From: an uncultured Prevotellaceae bacterium
GTDB taxonomy: Bacteria > Bacteroidota > Bacteroidia > Bacteroidales > Bacteroidaceae
Assembly: GCA_902771445.1 (NCBI GenBank)
Contig: CACXXD010000001.1
Coordinates: forward strand, 26,878 to 90,877
Direction: 5' to 3'
Length of the DNA stretch: 64,000 nucleotides
Part shown: positions 52,164 to 61,300 of the stretch, piece after piece
Position numbering within the stretch: the first letter of the stretch is position 1
Layout of the letters: each line of letters opens with the position of its first letter
Translations under genes and position numbers: made by a program
The notes under the pieces: generated by a model
What the model was told of the DNA's origin: nothing
The model's database searches: none
What the model saw: only the letters and a program-made list of their open reading frames with translations

Positions 52164-53149
52164 GTGGCTCCTTCTCTTAGGATGAACTTGATACGGTGCT
52201 TCTTGGGCAACTTGGGCTGTTCCCATTCACCTCCCAGAATCTGGATGGTCGTTTCTTGTTTGGAGTTGGCAAGTGCTTTCTCTACTGCACCCGAAAGCTC
52301 CAGAAAATCACCACGACCATGACGGTCGACCGTGATGTCGGCATCGGTACGATATTTTTTGAGAATAGGAACCTCCTCGCACAATGCGTCGGCCAGCAAG
52401 CGTGCTACGACATGTGCGCCATAGACATTGTAGTGAGTGTTGTCCTGTCGTCCCTTTGGCACACTTGGCTCTTCGCCTGGCAAGAACCACATGTGCAGCT
52501 TCTTCGAAGCCTCTGTTCCCAATCCTTGTTCCAAGTCGTGTGTAATGCGGTTGGCATCCACGAAGTGTACGTTCATGCGCTTGGCCACATCACGCGGTGC
52601 CACTCGATAGAGTCCGTGAGTGTCGATGAGCGAGTCGCCCTCTACGAGACCTTTCGCGTCTTTGAATGTCGTCTTGCGCAATGCTTCGTCGTCATCGTTC
52701 TTTAGGGGCTTTTGTGCAAAGTTTCGGCGTACTACCGCATTCATCAAGATTGGGATGCCACCGTGCTCACGCGTCTCACGCACAAACTTGGCCAGATTAT
52801 AGTCGAACGTCGAACCGGGATCGGTGTGTCGGTCACGCTTCGGCTTCTCATCGTTATGACCAAACTGGATAATGACATAGTCGCCCGGACGCATACGATT
52901 AACGACGGAGTCCCATCGGCCTTCGTTGATGAAACTGAGAGACGACCGTCCGTTGAGCGCATGGTTGCTGATTCGGATATTGTCGTCGAAATAACACTGA
53001 AGAGCCATTCCCCAGCCGCGTTCTTGCTTGCCGCCAGAGATGTCTTTGTTGGCCATTGTCGAATCGCCAATCATGAATATGGTCGTGGTGCGCTCTTTGT
53101 CGGCAGCAACAGCCAGAATGACAAATAGGAAAAGAAGTATTTTCTTCAT
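52154..53149 (-). CDS. SGNH-hydrolase, rhamnogalacturonan acetylesterase-like (CE12 type)
   Basis: A 331-residue secreted protein with a signal peptide (ILLFLFVILAVAADKE). SGNH blocks: FMIGDSTMANKD with the catalytic Ser, NGRSSLSF with Gly-Arg, FGHNDEKPK with Asn, and the late DNTHYNVYGAH with Asp/His. This arrangement fits rhamnogalacturonan acetylesterases, which remove acetyl groups from pectin. It overlaps cysE and lies 24 bp after hisS. With GH43 and GH127 genes in the same 12 kb, pectin use is plausible. Confidence 0.88.
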   Translation of the reverse strand: MKKILLFLFVILAVAADKERTTTIFMIGDSTMANKDISGGKQERGWGMALQCYFDDNIRISNHALNGRSSLSFINEGRWDSVVNRMRPGDYVIIQFGHNDEKPKRDRHTDPGSTFDYNLAKFVRETREHGGIPILMNAVVRRNFAQKPLKNDDDEALRKTTFKDAKGLVEGDSLIDTHGLYRVAPRDVAKRMNVHFVDANRITHDLEQGLGTEASKKLHMWFLPGEEPSVPKGRQDNTHYNVYGAHVVARLLADALCEEVPILKKYRTDADITVDRHGRGDFLELSGAVEKALANSKQETTIQILGGEWEQPKLPKKHRIKFILREGATWK

Positions 53150-53173
53150 TGCTTACCAATATTTAAATTGAAA

Positions 53174-54532
53174 CTATTGAAGCTTATTGACTAGTTCAGA
53201 GAGTGTTACGAGCGATTGCTCACCTGTGCTCATGTTCTTGAGTGTCACTTTCCCTTCTGCAATCTCATTGTCGCCAGCCAAGGCAACAAAAGGAATCTGC
53301 TTGGCATTGGCATACGACATTTGCTTTTTCATTTTGGCTGCATCAGGGAACATTTCGGCACGAATGCCGGCTGCACGAATTTGCGCCAGCATCGACATGC
53401 AGTAGGCTGTCTCTTTTTCACCGAAGTTGATGAAAAGAAGCTGCGATGTCTGGAGCGAGTCTTTGGGATAAAGATCGAGTGCGTTGAGCACATCGTAGAT
53501 TCGATCAACACCAAACGAAATGCCCACTCCTGAAAGGCCCGGCATTCCGAAGATACCAGTAAGATTGTCATATCGACCGCCTCCTGAAATACTTCCCATT
53601 GGTGTGTCGAGTGCCTTGACTTCGAAGATGGCTCCCGTATAGTAGCTTAGACCACGGGCAAGTGTCAAATCGAACTGTAGTTCATTGTTTAGTGTCCCGA
53701 GCGATGCAAGGGTTGACAAGATGAAGCGTGTCTCTTCAACTCCCTTCTGTCCCGTCTCGCTTTCTTTCAGCACTTCTGCTATAGTTGCCAGTTTCTCTTC
53801 GTTGGTTCCTTCGAGCAGGATGATGGGTTGCAACTTCTCAATCTGCTCATCGGTAAGTCCGTCGTTGCGCAACTCTTCATTGACATTGTCGATGCCAATC
53901 TTGTCGAGTTTGTCGATGGCAACGGTGATGTCAACAATCTTGTCGGCAGCACCAATCACCTCAGCGATGCCAGAGAGAATCTTTCTATTATTGATTTTTA
54001 TCTGTACGCGCACACCGAATCGCGTAAATACGGTGTCGACAATCTGCATGAGTTCCACTTCGTTGACGAGCGAGTCGCTCCCCACCACGTCGCCGTCGAA
54101 CTGATAGAACTCACGGTAACGTCCCTTTTGCGGACGGTCGGCACGCCAGACAGGCTGCACTTGGTAGCGTTTGAACGGGAGCAGGAGTTCCTCTCTGTGC
54201 ATGACAACATAGCGGGCAAAGGGAACGGTCAGATCGTAGCGCAGGCCTTTCTCGCAGATCTTTGAAGCCAGATGAAGCGTGTTGCGTTCGTTCAGTTCTT
54301 CATCAGATATTTTCGACAGATAGTCGCCACTGTTCAGAATCTTGAACAGAAGTTTGTCGCCCTCTTCGCCATATTTGCCCATGAGGGTCTGGAATGTCTC
54401 CTGAGCTGGTGTTTCAATCTGCTGGAATCCATAGAGCTCATAAACAGAACGAATCGTATTGAAAATATAGTTTCGCTTGGCCATCTCGATGGGGCCGAAG
54501 TCGCGTGTACCTTTTGGAATTGATGGTTTCAT
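53174..54532 (-). CDS. hisS: Histidyl-tRNA synthetase
   Basis: The start at ATG 54532 ([20 protein letters not shown]) is chosen over 54556 because this is the conserved N-terminus. The protein has 452 residues, class II. Motif 2 is [16 protein letters not shown], histidine-binding motifs include [12 protein letters not shown], and motif 3 is [11 protein letters not shown]. An anticodon-binding domain ends the protein. Its neighbours are purA (downstream on the map, same strand) and the esterase gene. Confidence 0.96.
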   Translation of the reverse strand: MKPSIPKGTRDFGPIEMAKRNYIFNTIRSVYELYGFQQIETPAQETFQTLMGKYGEEGDKLLFKILNSGDYLSKISDEELNERNTLHLASKICEKGLRYDLTVPFARYVVMHREELLLPFKRYQVQPVWRADRPQKGRYREFYQFDGDVVGSDSLVNEVELMQIVDTVFTRFGVRVQIKINNRKILSGIAEVIGAADKIVDITVAIDKLDKIGIDNVNEELRNDGLTDEQIEKLQPIILLEGTNEEKLATIAEVLKESETGQKGVEETRFILSTLASLGTLNNELQFDLTLARGLSYYTGAIFEVKALDTPMGSISGGGRYDNLTGIFGMPGLSGVGISFGVDRIYDVLNALDLYPKDSLQTSQLLFINFGEKETAYCMSMLAQIRAAGIRAEMFPDAAKMKKQMSYANAKQIPFVALAGDNEIAEGKVTLKNMSTGEQSLVTLSELVNKLQ

Positions 54533-54615
54533 GTATGATAGTAAATTAAAAAGCAATTGGTGATAATGTTCGTCTTATGTGTCTGCGAACAGGTCATCAC
54601 CAATTGCCGAATTGA

Positions 54616-55887
54616 TTATTTGCGTACGATAGTCTGGTCTCGGTCAGGACCAATAGAGATGATGGCTATCGGTGTTTCCAGTTCTTTCTCAAGGAAAGCA
54701 ATGTAGTCTTTGAAAGCCTGTGGGAATTGCTCTTCACTTGTCAACTTGGTCATGTCCTGTTTCCATCCAGGCAATTCCTTGTAGACAGGTGTGATACCTT
54801 CCTCGATGTTGTAAGGGAAGTAGTCAATCTCTTTCCCGTTTTGCTGATAGGCCACACAAGCCTTGATGGTGTCGAAGCCATCGAGAACATCGCTCTTCAT
54901 CATAATCAGCTTTGTTACACCGTTCACCATGATAGAATACTTCAGTGCCACGAGGTCGATCCAGCCGCAACGGCGCTCACGTCCAGTCACCGCACCGTAT
55001 TCATGTCCGAGGTCACGAATCTTCTTGCCAGTCTCGTCGAAAAGCTCTGTGGGGAAGGGGCCTGCGCCTACGCGGGTGCAATAGGCCTTCATGATGCCGT
55101 AGACATCGCCTATTTTATTAGGGCCGATGCCCAGACCTGTGCATGCTCCTGCACAGATTGTATTAGAAGAGGTGACGAACGGATAGCTTCCAAAGTCGAT
55201 GTCGAGCATTGTGCCTTGTGCGCCTTCGCACAGCACGCTCTTGCCGGACTTCAAGATGTTGTTGATTTCATGCTCAGAGTCGACAATGGGGAACTGGCGC
55301 AGATATTCGATGCCCTCCATCCATTTCTTCTCGACCTCGGTGATGTCATATTCGTAGTTGAGAGATTGGAGAATAGCTTCATGCCTTGCCTTGGCAGCCC
55401 CATACTTCTCTTCAAAGTTTTCAAGGATGTCACCCACGCGCAGACCCACGCGACTTACCTTATCCGTATAGGTCGGGCCGATGCCTTTGCCGGTTGTGCC
55501 TACCTTGTTCTTTCCTTTCTGGGCTTCATAGGCAGCATCGAGCACTCGGTGTGTGGGCATGATGAGGTGAGCTTTCTTCGAGATGTGCAGACGGCTTTTC
55601 AGCTCATGTCCGCTCTGTTCAAGGGCCTTGGCTTCCTCCATGAAGAGGTCGGGAGCCAGCACCACACCATTGCCTATGATGTTGATCTTCTCACCTTGGA
55701 AAATACCTGATGGAATGGAGCGCAGCACATATTTCTGATGCTCGAACTCGAGCGTATGTCCTGCATTCGGTCCACCCTGAAAGCGTGCAACCACATCGTA
55801 GTGAGGTGTCAGCACGTCAACTACTTTTCCTTTGCCTTCGTCGCCCCACTGCAATCCAAGCAGGACGTCAACCTTTCCTTTGTTCAT
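54616..55887 (-). CDS. purA: Adenylosuccinate synthetase
   Basis: A 423-residue protein. The GTP/phosphate loop is GLQWGDEGKGKVVD at residues about 10-23, GNAG-type PNAGHTLEFE follows, and GTTGKGIGPTYTDKVSR is the IMP-binding signature. It joins IMP and aspartate on the way to AMP. Its ATG overlaps the stop of the Fur-family gene by 4 bp. Confidence 0.97.
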   Translation of the reverse strand: MNKGKVDVLLGLQWGDEGKGKVVDVLTPHYDVVARFQGGPNAGHTLEFEHQKYVLRSIPSGIFQGEKINIIGNGVVLAPDLFMEEAKALEQSGHELKSRLHISKKAHLIMPTHRVLDAAYEAQKGKNKVGTTGKGIGPTYTDKVSRVGLRVGDILENFEEKYGAAKARHEAILQSLNYEYDITEVEKKWMEGIEYLRQFPIVDSEHEINNILKSGKSVLCEGAQGTMLDIDFGSYPFVTSSNTICAGACTGLGIGPNKIGDVYGIMKAYCTRVGAGPFPTELFDETGKKIRDLGHEYGAVTGRERRCGWIDLVALKYSIMVNGVTKLIMMKSDVLDGFDTIKACVAYQQNGKEIDYFPYNIEEGITPVYKELPGWKQDMTKLTSEEQFPQAFKDYIAFLEKELETPIAIISIGPDRDQTIVRK

Positions 55888-56387
55888 TCTATTTTTTTTA
55901 TTTGGTTCTTATTATTCTTTTGTCGCGTGATGGTCGCCTGACAAGTCGAGCAGATGCCATAGATGTAGAGCGTGTAGCCGTCTTTCCTGAATCGTTTCAG
56001 GTGCATCTGGTTGATTGACTCTGTCACTTCAGGAGTCTTCACTTCGGTAACCTTACCGCAAACTGTACAAATCTGGTGGCAGTGACTTTCGCCTTCATAG
56101 CATGCCTCATACTTCGTGGAACCCTGGAACCGATGCCGGATGACGAGTCGCAGCTCCATAAACAGATTGAGTGTGTTATAGAGGGTTGCCCTCGACACAG
56201 GAAACTTGTAGGTCTCGTTCAGTTCGGCTCCAAGTTCTTCCAGCGTGAAGTGTCCGTCCATGCTATAGACAGCTCGCAATATCGCATAACGTTCAGGCGT
56301 TTTGCGATGATTGTTCATCTCAAGATAGTTGTCAAGTATGCGTTCTACTGCCTTACGCACACCTTCTTTTTTTTCCATTGTCTTCAT
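55884..56387 (-). CDS. Fur-family metal- or peroxide-responsive repressor
   Basis: The start at ATG 56387 (MKTMEKKEGVRKAVERIL) is chosen; GTG 56396 is possible. The protein has 167 residues: a winged-helix domain (NNHRKTPERYAILRAVYSM, FPVSRATLYNTLNLF) and a metal-binding dimerisation domain with SHCHQICTVCGKV and GICSTCQ (two CxxC pairs for structural zinc). Whether it responds to iron, zinc or peroxide cannot be told. It is translationally coupled to purA. Confidence 0.92.
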   Translation of the reverse strand: MKTMEKKEGVRKAVERILDNYLEMNNHRKTPERYAILRAVYSMDGHFTLEELGAELNETYKFPVSRATLYNTLNLFMELRLVIRHRFQGSTKYEACYEGESHCHQICTVCGKVTEVKTPEVTESINQMHLKRFRKDGYTLYIYGICSTCQATITRQKNNKNQIKKIE

Positions 56388-56477
56388 AAACCGCACAAAA
56401 TTACTACTTTTTTTGTAGAATCTTGTGCGGAATAATTATAAAAAGTCTAAATTTTGAGTTTTAGCAATCAAAAAGTT

Positions 56478-58121
56478 TTACTTTGTCACGCGAATCCAGT
56501 CGGCTTCAACCCATCCGCGGTCTGCTTTCGCATTAGTTTCTGCTGCAATGAATCCAAATTTGGCACCGATCCATTTGCCTTCGCGCATCTTGAATTCATC
56601 GCCGCATTCCGTGAATTTCTTTCCGTTCATGCTGTACGAAAAGTGCAGTTTGCTGTCGTCGACCGTCAGTCGCAGGTAGATGTCTTCGTGAATGCCCGGC
56701 TTGTAGTCTATCTTGTCGGCTGCGGTCGGTTTCAGCGTGGCAATGACTTTTTCCGTTTGCTGTTTGCCTTTGTCGGCAGCATGACAGGTCATCTGCACCA
56801 GTTGGAACTCTTCGCCCTGACGGCGCACCACAAGGGCCGAATAGTCCAGTCCCATCATGATCAGTCCGCCAAACTGTCCATCGGCCTTTGAGGTCATGCG
56901 CAGTTTCGTAGTGACGGTGAACTTGTCGGCAGGAGTCTTTTGCAGCAACAGGTTGGGTACCTCCCAAAAGTTCTTCCAGTTCTCAGACAACTTATAGGTG
57001 TAGATGCGGAACGTGCCGAATGCCGTGGGGACACCGAACTTCTCGTCGTAGTTGGCGTGCCATTGCCATTGTTTGCCCATGACAGGTGCATTGAACTCAT
57101 CGTTTTCCACGGGGTTGACAATCACGTTAGCCGAAGACTTCGGCTTCTGATAGGTGACCACAGGCTCACCATTCTTTCCCATGATTGGCCAGCCTGTTGA
57201 CCAGTCGACGGGCTGCAGGTGAACAACGCGCCCGTATGCCTCCTTGTCCTGGAAGTGCAGGAACCAGTCTTCGCCATATTTCGTATGGACCCATGCCCCT
57301 TGGTGAGGGCCGTTGATGTTTGTCTTGCCCTGAGCCAGCACAATCTTGTGCTCGTATGGGCCGTAAGGACTCTTGCTTCTCATGGCCAGCTGGAAGCCTG
57401 TTGGCACGCCTCCGGCAGGACACATAATCCAGTACCAGCCATCGCGCTTGTAGAACTTCGGACCTTCGCAGGTACGGTTCTCCGTTCCGTTGCCGTCAAA
57501 TACAATCACGGGCTGTCCGATGGCTTTGGTTCCGTCGGCAGACATTTCGCGCACGGTTAGCACCGAGGCGAACTTTGAGCGCGAATTGGCCCATCCGTTG
57601 ACGAGATAGCAGCGGCCATCATCGTCCCAGAGTGGGGTAGTGTCAATATATCCTTCGCCCTTTATTACGCAGACTGGCTTTTCCCATTTTCCGGCGGGGT
57701 CTTTCGTCTTTACCATGTAGACACCGAAGTCGGGATCGCCCCAGTAGATATAAAACTCTCCGTTGTGATAGCGAATGCTCGGCGCCCACACACCATTGCC
57801 ATGCTGTGGCTTGCTGAAGTGCTCTGTAAGTTTGTCATCGCCCTCATATAGTTCAGTAAGCGCATAGTTGATGATTTCCCAGTTGACCATGTCTTTCGAG
57901 TGCAAGATGGGCAGTCCCGGCGTACATTGGAAGCTGGATGCCGTCAGATAGAAGTCTTCTCCCGAAGGCCCCACGCACACGTCGGGGTCGCTATAGTCGG
58001 CATTGATGACAGGATTGGTGTAGGTTCCGTTGCCGTTGTCGGGACTCCACACCTCTGACTTATACTGCGCATTGGCCATGACGGGCATGATGGCTGCCAG
58101 CATGAAAAGTTTCAGTTTCAT
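56478..58121 (-). CDS. Glycoside hydrolase family 43 with C-terminal beta-sandwich domain
   Basis: A 547-residue exported enzyme with a signal peptide (MLAAIMPVMANAQ). The five-blade propeller starts at NPVINADYSDPDVC (general-base Asp), and the catalytic Glu lies in TCEGPKFYKRDGWYW. Residues about 350-547 form a concanavalin-like GH43 C2 domain (DEFNAPVMGKQWQWHANYDE, FGGLIMMGLDYSAL). Activity would be arabinofuranosidase or xylosidase/galactosidase type. It overlaps the ATP-grasp gene by 4 bp. Confidence 0.9.
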   Translation of the reverse strand: MKLKLFMLAAIMPVMANAQYKSEVWSPDNGNGTYTNPVINADYSDPDVCVGPSGEDFYLTASSFQCTPGLPILHSKDMVNWEIINYALTELYEGDDKLTEHFSKPQHGNGVWAPSIRYHNGEFYIYWGDPDFGVYMVKTKDPAGKWEKPVCVIKGEGYIDTTPLWDDDGRCYLVNGWANSRSKFASVLTVREMSADGTKAIGQPVIVFDGNGTENRTCEGPKFYKRDGWYWIMCPAGGVPTGFQLAMRSKSPYGPYEHKIVLAQGKTNINGPHQGAWVHTKYGEDWFLHFQDKEAYGRVVHLQPVDWSTGWPIMGKNGEPVVTYQKPKSSANVIVNPVENDEFNAPVMGKQWQWHANYDEKFGVPTAFGTFRIYTYKLSENWKNFWEVPNLLLQKTPADKFTVTTKLRMTSKADGQFGGLIMMGLDYSALVVRRQGEEFQLVQMTCHAADKGKQQTEKVIATLKPTAADKIDYKPGIHEDIYLRLTVDDSKLHFSYSMNGKKFTECGDEFKMREGKWIGAKFGFIAAETNAKADRGWVEADWIRVTK

Positions 58122-59221
58122 AGTTTTTCTATTTTTAGTTTATATTGATTGTCTTCATAGACGATGCGCATGACGCGCATCACGTCGTCATCGTTGTTCG
58201 GATTGACGAGTCGTGTCAGTGCCAGAGCGGCATGCCCCATCGTTCTCCTTAGGTTGATTTCTACGCAAGGGTGCAACAGGAATCCCTCATCGGCATTGTC
58301 GCTGCCAACCACCATCATGTCGATGCCGAAAGGCCCTTCATGTCGATTGCCAATGATACTGCCGAGCTGTTGGCAGATGGTTCGCTCAACTGTGTCAAGT
58401 GTTTCCGAAGGAATATAGTTTGACATCTCTGTCCGTTTGCGTTGCTCCGTGGCCAGGAGGTTTCCTTGATATGCCCCGTTGGCCGTGTGGAAGAGCGAAA
58501 GCCCAAGATAGCTGATGTTGCCATTGCCGTTGGCCATGAATTCCATGCCGAAATCCTTCACCTTATTATAATATGGCTCCATCATGATGCTTCCCTGATG
58601 GCTCAGCAGATTTCTGATCCATCCCTCCACCGAGGCCGATTTCTTCTCGTTGATGAATCTGATGCCTCTTCCGCTTGACGACCACGGTGCTTTCAGCACT
58701 ATTGTCTTCCATCGTTCAATTCCCGCATCGATTTCTTCGGTCGAAGTGCATTCTTGTGCCTCGCCGACGAGCCGCAGGTCTTTCAGCGTGCCACACAGCG
58801 ACGTGAGCAGTCGGGCAGAAGTGCGTCGGTGCGACAACAGACGAATCTCTTCGAGTTGCTGATGCGATGGCAGCAACTGTTCGCTGATTCCGATGCGTTG
58901 CAGATGTGATTTGATGGCCGAATCCCATCCCCACACTTCTATCCTGTCAATATTCCTCAGCGATTCTGAAGGCTTCCATGTCAGGAACTGTCTGCACTCG
59001 TATGTCACTCTGCCACAAGAACTTAACGGCTTGTGCTTTGAGGCCTTTCTGTATGCGAAATCGGCATCGTCCACCAGTATGTAGTCGTCCTTTTGCGCCC
59101 ACAGCGCAGGCAGCCATCCCAGGTCGTGCCTTAATTGTCGACCGGCATGCGGAGCAGTGAAATTGTCCAGTCCCGATGCTAATGCGATGTCGTGTTCAGG
59201 GTTGAATATATGTAGCGTCAT
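58118..59221 (-). CDS. ATP-grasp-like protein
   Basis: A 367-residue cytoplasmic protein of a family common in Bacteroidales. The segment VLKAPWSSSGRGIRFI is an ATP-grasp nucleotide-binding loop, and GPFGIDMMVV and LHPCVEINLRRTMG are late metal/substrate motifs. The N-terminus is FNPEHDIALASGLDN. The substrate is unknown, but ligase activity joining a carboxylate and an amine is the family rule. A TACCTTTG box lies just upstream (59239-59246). Confidence 0.82.
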   Translation of the reverse strand: MTLHIFNPEHDIALASGLDNFTAPHAGRQLRHDLGWLPALWAQKDDYILVDDADFAYRKASKHKPLSSCGRVTYECRQFLTWKPSESLRNIDRIEVWGWDSAIKSHLQRIGISEQLLPSHQQLEEIRLLSHRRTSARLLTSLCGTLKDLRLVGEAQECTSTEEIDAGIERWKTIVLKAPWSSSGRGIRFINEKKSASVEGWIRNLLSHQGSIMMEPYYNKVKDFGMEFMANGNGNISYLGLSLFHTANGAYQGNLLATEQRKRTEMSNYIPSETLDTVERTICQQLGSIIGNRHEGPFGIDMMVVGSDNADEGFLLHPCVEINLRRTMGHAALALTRLVNPNNDDDVMRVMRIVYEDNQYKLKIEKL

Positions 59222-59346
59222 TATGTTAATGATTTGCCTACAAAGGTACTACTAATTGCTGAAAAAGCCAAATTCTTTACTTGAAAACAGCCATACAATC
59301 TTTAAATCGTAAATACATAGTCACTCGAGAAAGTTAAATAAATTGT

Positions 59347-59377
59347 TTTGGCATATCGATAATTTGTTGTAACTTTG
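59347..59377 (+). promoter_or_regulatory. Promoter of the YpfJ-like peptidase gene
   Basis: TTTG (59347-59350), a 19-nt spacer and TAACTTTG (59370-59377), 29 nt before the ATG. Confidence 0.8.
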
Positions 59378-59405
59378 CACTATCATAAACTTAATTAATA
59401 GAACA

Positions 59406-60287
59406 ATGAAACTGACAGGACGAAGAGAAAGTTCGAACGTAGAAGATCGCCGTGGCATGAGCACGGGAACCAAGGCCGGCATTGGCGGCATTGGTGGTAT
59501 CATTCTTATCGCCCTCTTTACCTTCCTGCAAGGAGGTAATCTGGGCGATGTTGTTAACAATGTAGTGCAGCAAGGTGGACTGGGTGCTGTTCAGGAGCAG
59601 CAGGCACCTGGCCAGCGCGAGTTTACGCCAGAGGAAGAGGAACTGGCCAAGTTCTCACGTATCATTCTGGCTGGCACTGAAGATGTGTGGACGCGCATTT
59701 TCAAGGAGAACGGATACGGACAGTACACGCCTCCCACACTGGTCCTTTTCACCAATCAGGTCAATTCTAATTGCGGAACGGCCTCTGCTGCCGTCGGCCC
59801 CTTCTATTGCTCTGGCGACCAGAAGCTTTATATTGACCTGTCGTTCTTCACGCAGATGAAGTCACAACTGGGTGCCGATGGCGATTTTGCCTACGCATAC
59901 GTCATCGCCCATGAGGTGGGGCATCATGTTGAGTATCTGCTTGGCATCCTTGACAAGGCTCACCAGGCCATGAGCCAGACCGACAAGGTGTCGGCCAATA
60001 AGTTGAGTGTGCGCCTGGAGCTGTTGGCCGACTTCTATGCCGGTGTGTGGGCTCATCACGACAACAAGCAGTTCGGCTCTATCGAAGAGGGCGATCTGGA
60101 GGAAGCCATTGACTGTGCCAAGAAGATAGGTGACAACTATTTGCAGGAGAAGGCGCGTGGCTATTCGCAGCCCGAGTCTTTCACTCACGGCACCTCAGCA
60201 CAGCGCATGAAGTGGTTGAAGTTAGGCTTCACGACGGGCGACATGAGCAAAGGCCGCACATTCGAGATGAGCGATGCCGACCTGTAA
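59406..60287 (+). CDS. YpfJ-type neutral zinc metallopeptidase
   Basis: A 293-residue protein: a cytoplasmic start (MKLTGRRESSNVEDRRG), one membrane helix near residues 23-42 (AGIGGIGGIILIALFTFLQG) and a metallopeptidase domain with AHEVGHHVEYLLG (the HExxH-type site), preceded by FCSGDQKLYIDLSFF-like residues and followed by LRLELLADFYAGVWAHH, which supplies a third ligand. Its role in protein quality control is only guessed. It is a single-gene unit with its own promoter and terminator. Confidence 0.92.
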   Translation: MKLTGRRESSNVEDRRGMSTGTKAGIGGIGGIILIALFTFLQGGNLGDVVNNVVQQGGLGAVQEQQAPGQREFTPEEEELAKFSRIILAGTEDVWTRIFKENGYGQYTPPTLVLFTNQVNSNCGTASAAVGPFYCSGDQKLYIDLSFFTQMKSQLGADGDFAYAYVIAHEVGHHVEYLLGILDKAHQAMSQTDKVSANKLSVRLELLADFYAGVWAHHDNKQFGSIEEGDLEEAIDCAKKIGDNYLQEKARGYSQPESFTHGTSAQRMKWLKLGFTTGDMSKGRTFEMSDADL

Positions 60288-60301
60288 GCACTGACAGCAA
60301 C

Positions 60302-60351
60302 AAACAATCAGGGGTAGGAACTTCTTCAAAAAGTTTCTACCCCTGATTGTT
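60302..60351. terminator. Bidirectional terminator between convergent genes
   Basis: A stem of about 19 bp (AACAATCAGGGGTAGGAACT / AAGTTTCTACCCCTGATTGTT, one mismatch) lies between the peptidase gene and the minus-strand acidic protein gene, with T-rich flanks. Confidence 0.85.
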
Positions 60352-60381
60352 TCTATGTGTTTGTTTACTTGTCAGTCCCCC

Positions 60382-61197
60382 TTAGTCGTCGCCATATTCG
60401 GCAAGGTTGGCGGCCTCTTCGTCGGGGTCTTCCGCTCCGAGATCCATCATGGTCGAGTAGTTGTCTTCCGTGATTTCGTCGTCGTTGGGACCTTCCACCT
60501 CAATGTCGTCCTCATCGGGCTTGTTGTAGTTGTCCTCAATCTCAACATCCTCGTCTTCATTCTCTTCGTCGTCCAGGTCGCGCACAGCCGATGCCATCTT
60601 GATGCGAGGCTTTTCGGTCTCTGGCTTCAGCTTGGCAAAGATGGCCTCTACCCATGTTCCCTTCGACACCTCGAGCACTTCAAATCCGTCGGCGACTTTC
60701 TTTTCATACATGCCGCCTTTCTTGTGCAGTCGGTCTTTGGGAAGGGTAGTGGTCGAGATGTCGAATCCACTTTCAATGATGTCTTTTATGCTTTGTGAGA
60801 GCGAGTCCCATCCACCGCCGAAGTTGCGGTCGAGCACCTCAATCAGTTTTGAGGCCGTGATATGTCGGATGTTCTCGTAGGTCAGGTCGGTGACGCGAAC
60901 GATGGGGCGCTTCTTGATGGCCCAGCCAATCTTCTTGTCTTCGTCGAGTCTTACCTGTCCAACCTTGTAGCCCATCTTTTCATATTTCGTTTTTATGATA
61001 GGTGAGTCTTCATTGACCTCCTCGATCATGAAAGCACTCCTGATGATATCTGTAAAGTGGCGTAGGTTGTCTTTTATCTCGGCGTCTTTTTCTGCGCTTT
61101 CGAGCATTCTGAAGATGTCGTTCTCCTGCACATCCCATACGCTGCTTTTTGTCAAAGTCTTTAGTGTAAGTGTTTTTTTCTCCGTTTCTTGACTCAT
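60382..61197 (-). CDS. Conserved hypothetical protein with acidic C-terminal tail (271 aa)
   Basis: I do not recognise a family. The N-terminal 190 residues appear globular (TKSSVWDVQENDIFRMLES, VRVTDLTYENIRHITASKL, GGGWDSLSQSIKDIIESGF). The last 80 are extremely acidic and low-complexity (NEDEDVEIEDNYNKPDEDDI), probably disordered. It is cytoplasmic by composition. It is a single-gene unit with a TATCTTTG box at 61224-61231. Acidic tails like this occur in nucleic-acid-mimic or RNA-polymerase-associated proteins, but that is only a possibility. Confidence 0.78.
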   Translation of the reverse strand: MSQETEKKTLTLKTLTKSSVWDVQENDIFRMLESAEKDAEIKDNLRHFTDIIRSAFMIEEVNEDSPIIKTKYEKMGYKVGQVRLDEDKKIGWAIKKRPIVRVTDLTYENIRHITASKLIEVLDRNFGGGWDSLSQSIKDIIESGFDISTTTLPKDRLHKKGGMYEKKVADGFEVLEVSKGTWVEAIFAKLKPETEKPRIKMASAVRDLDDEENEDEDVEIEDNYNKPDEDDIEVEGPNDDEITEDNYSTMMDLGAEDPDEEAANLAEYGDD

Positions 61198-61300
61198 AAT
61201 CTAATACTGTTGTTTATATTTTGGTGCAAAGATAATGAAAAGTTAGGAGTTTTGCTGTAGTTTACTATTAGTTTTTTATGAAAAAAGCGTTAAAGATAGC

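Noticed and set aside
54727-55710. 327-codon plus-strand frame opposite purA
   Set aside because: Antisense shadow of a well-conserved gene; composition is typical of reversed codons.
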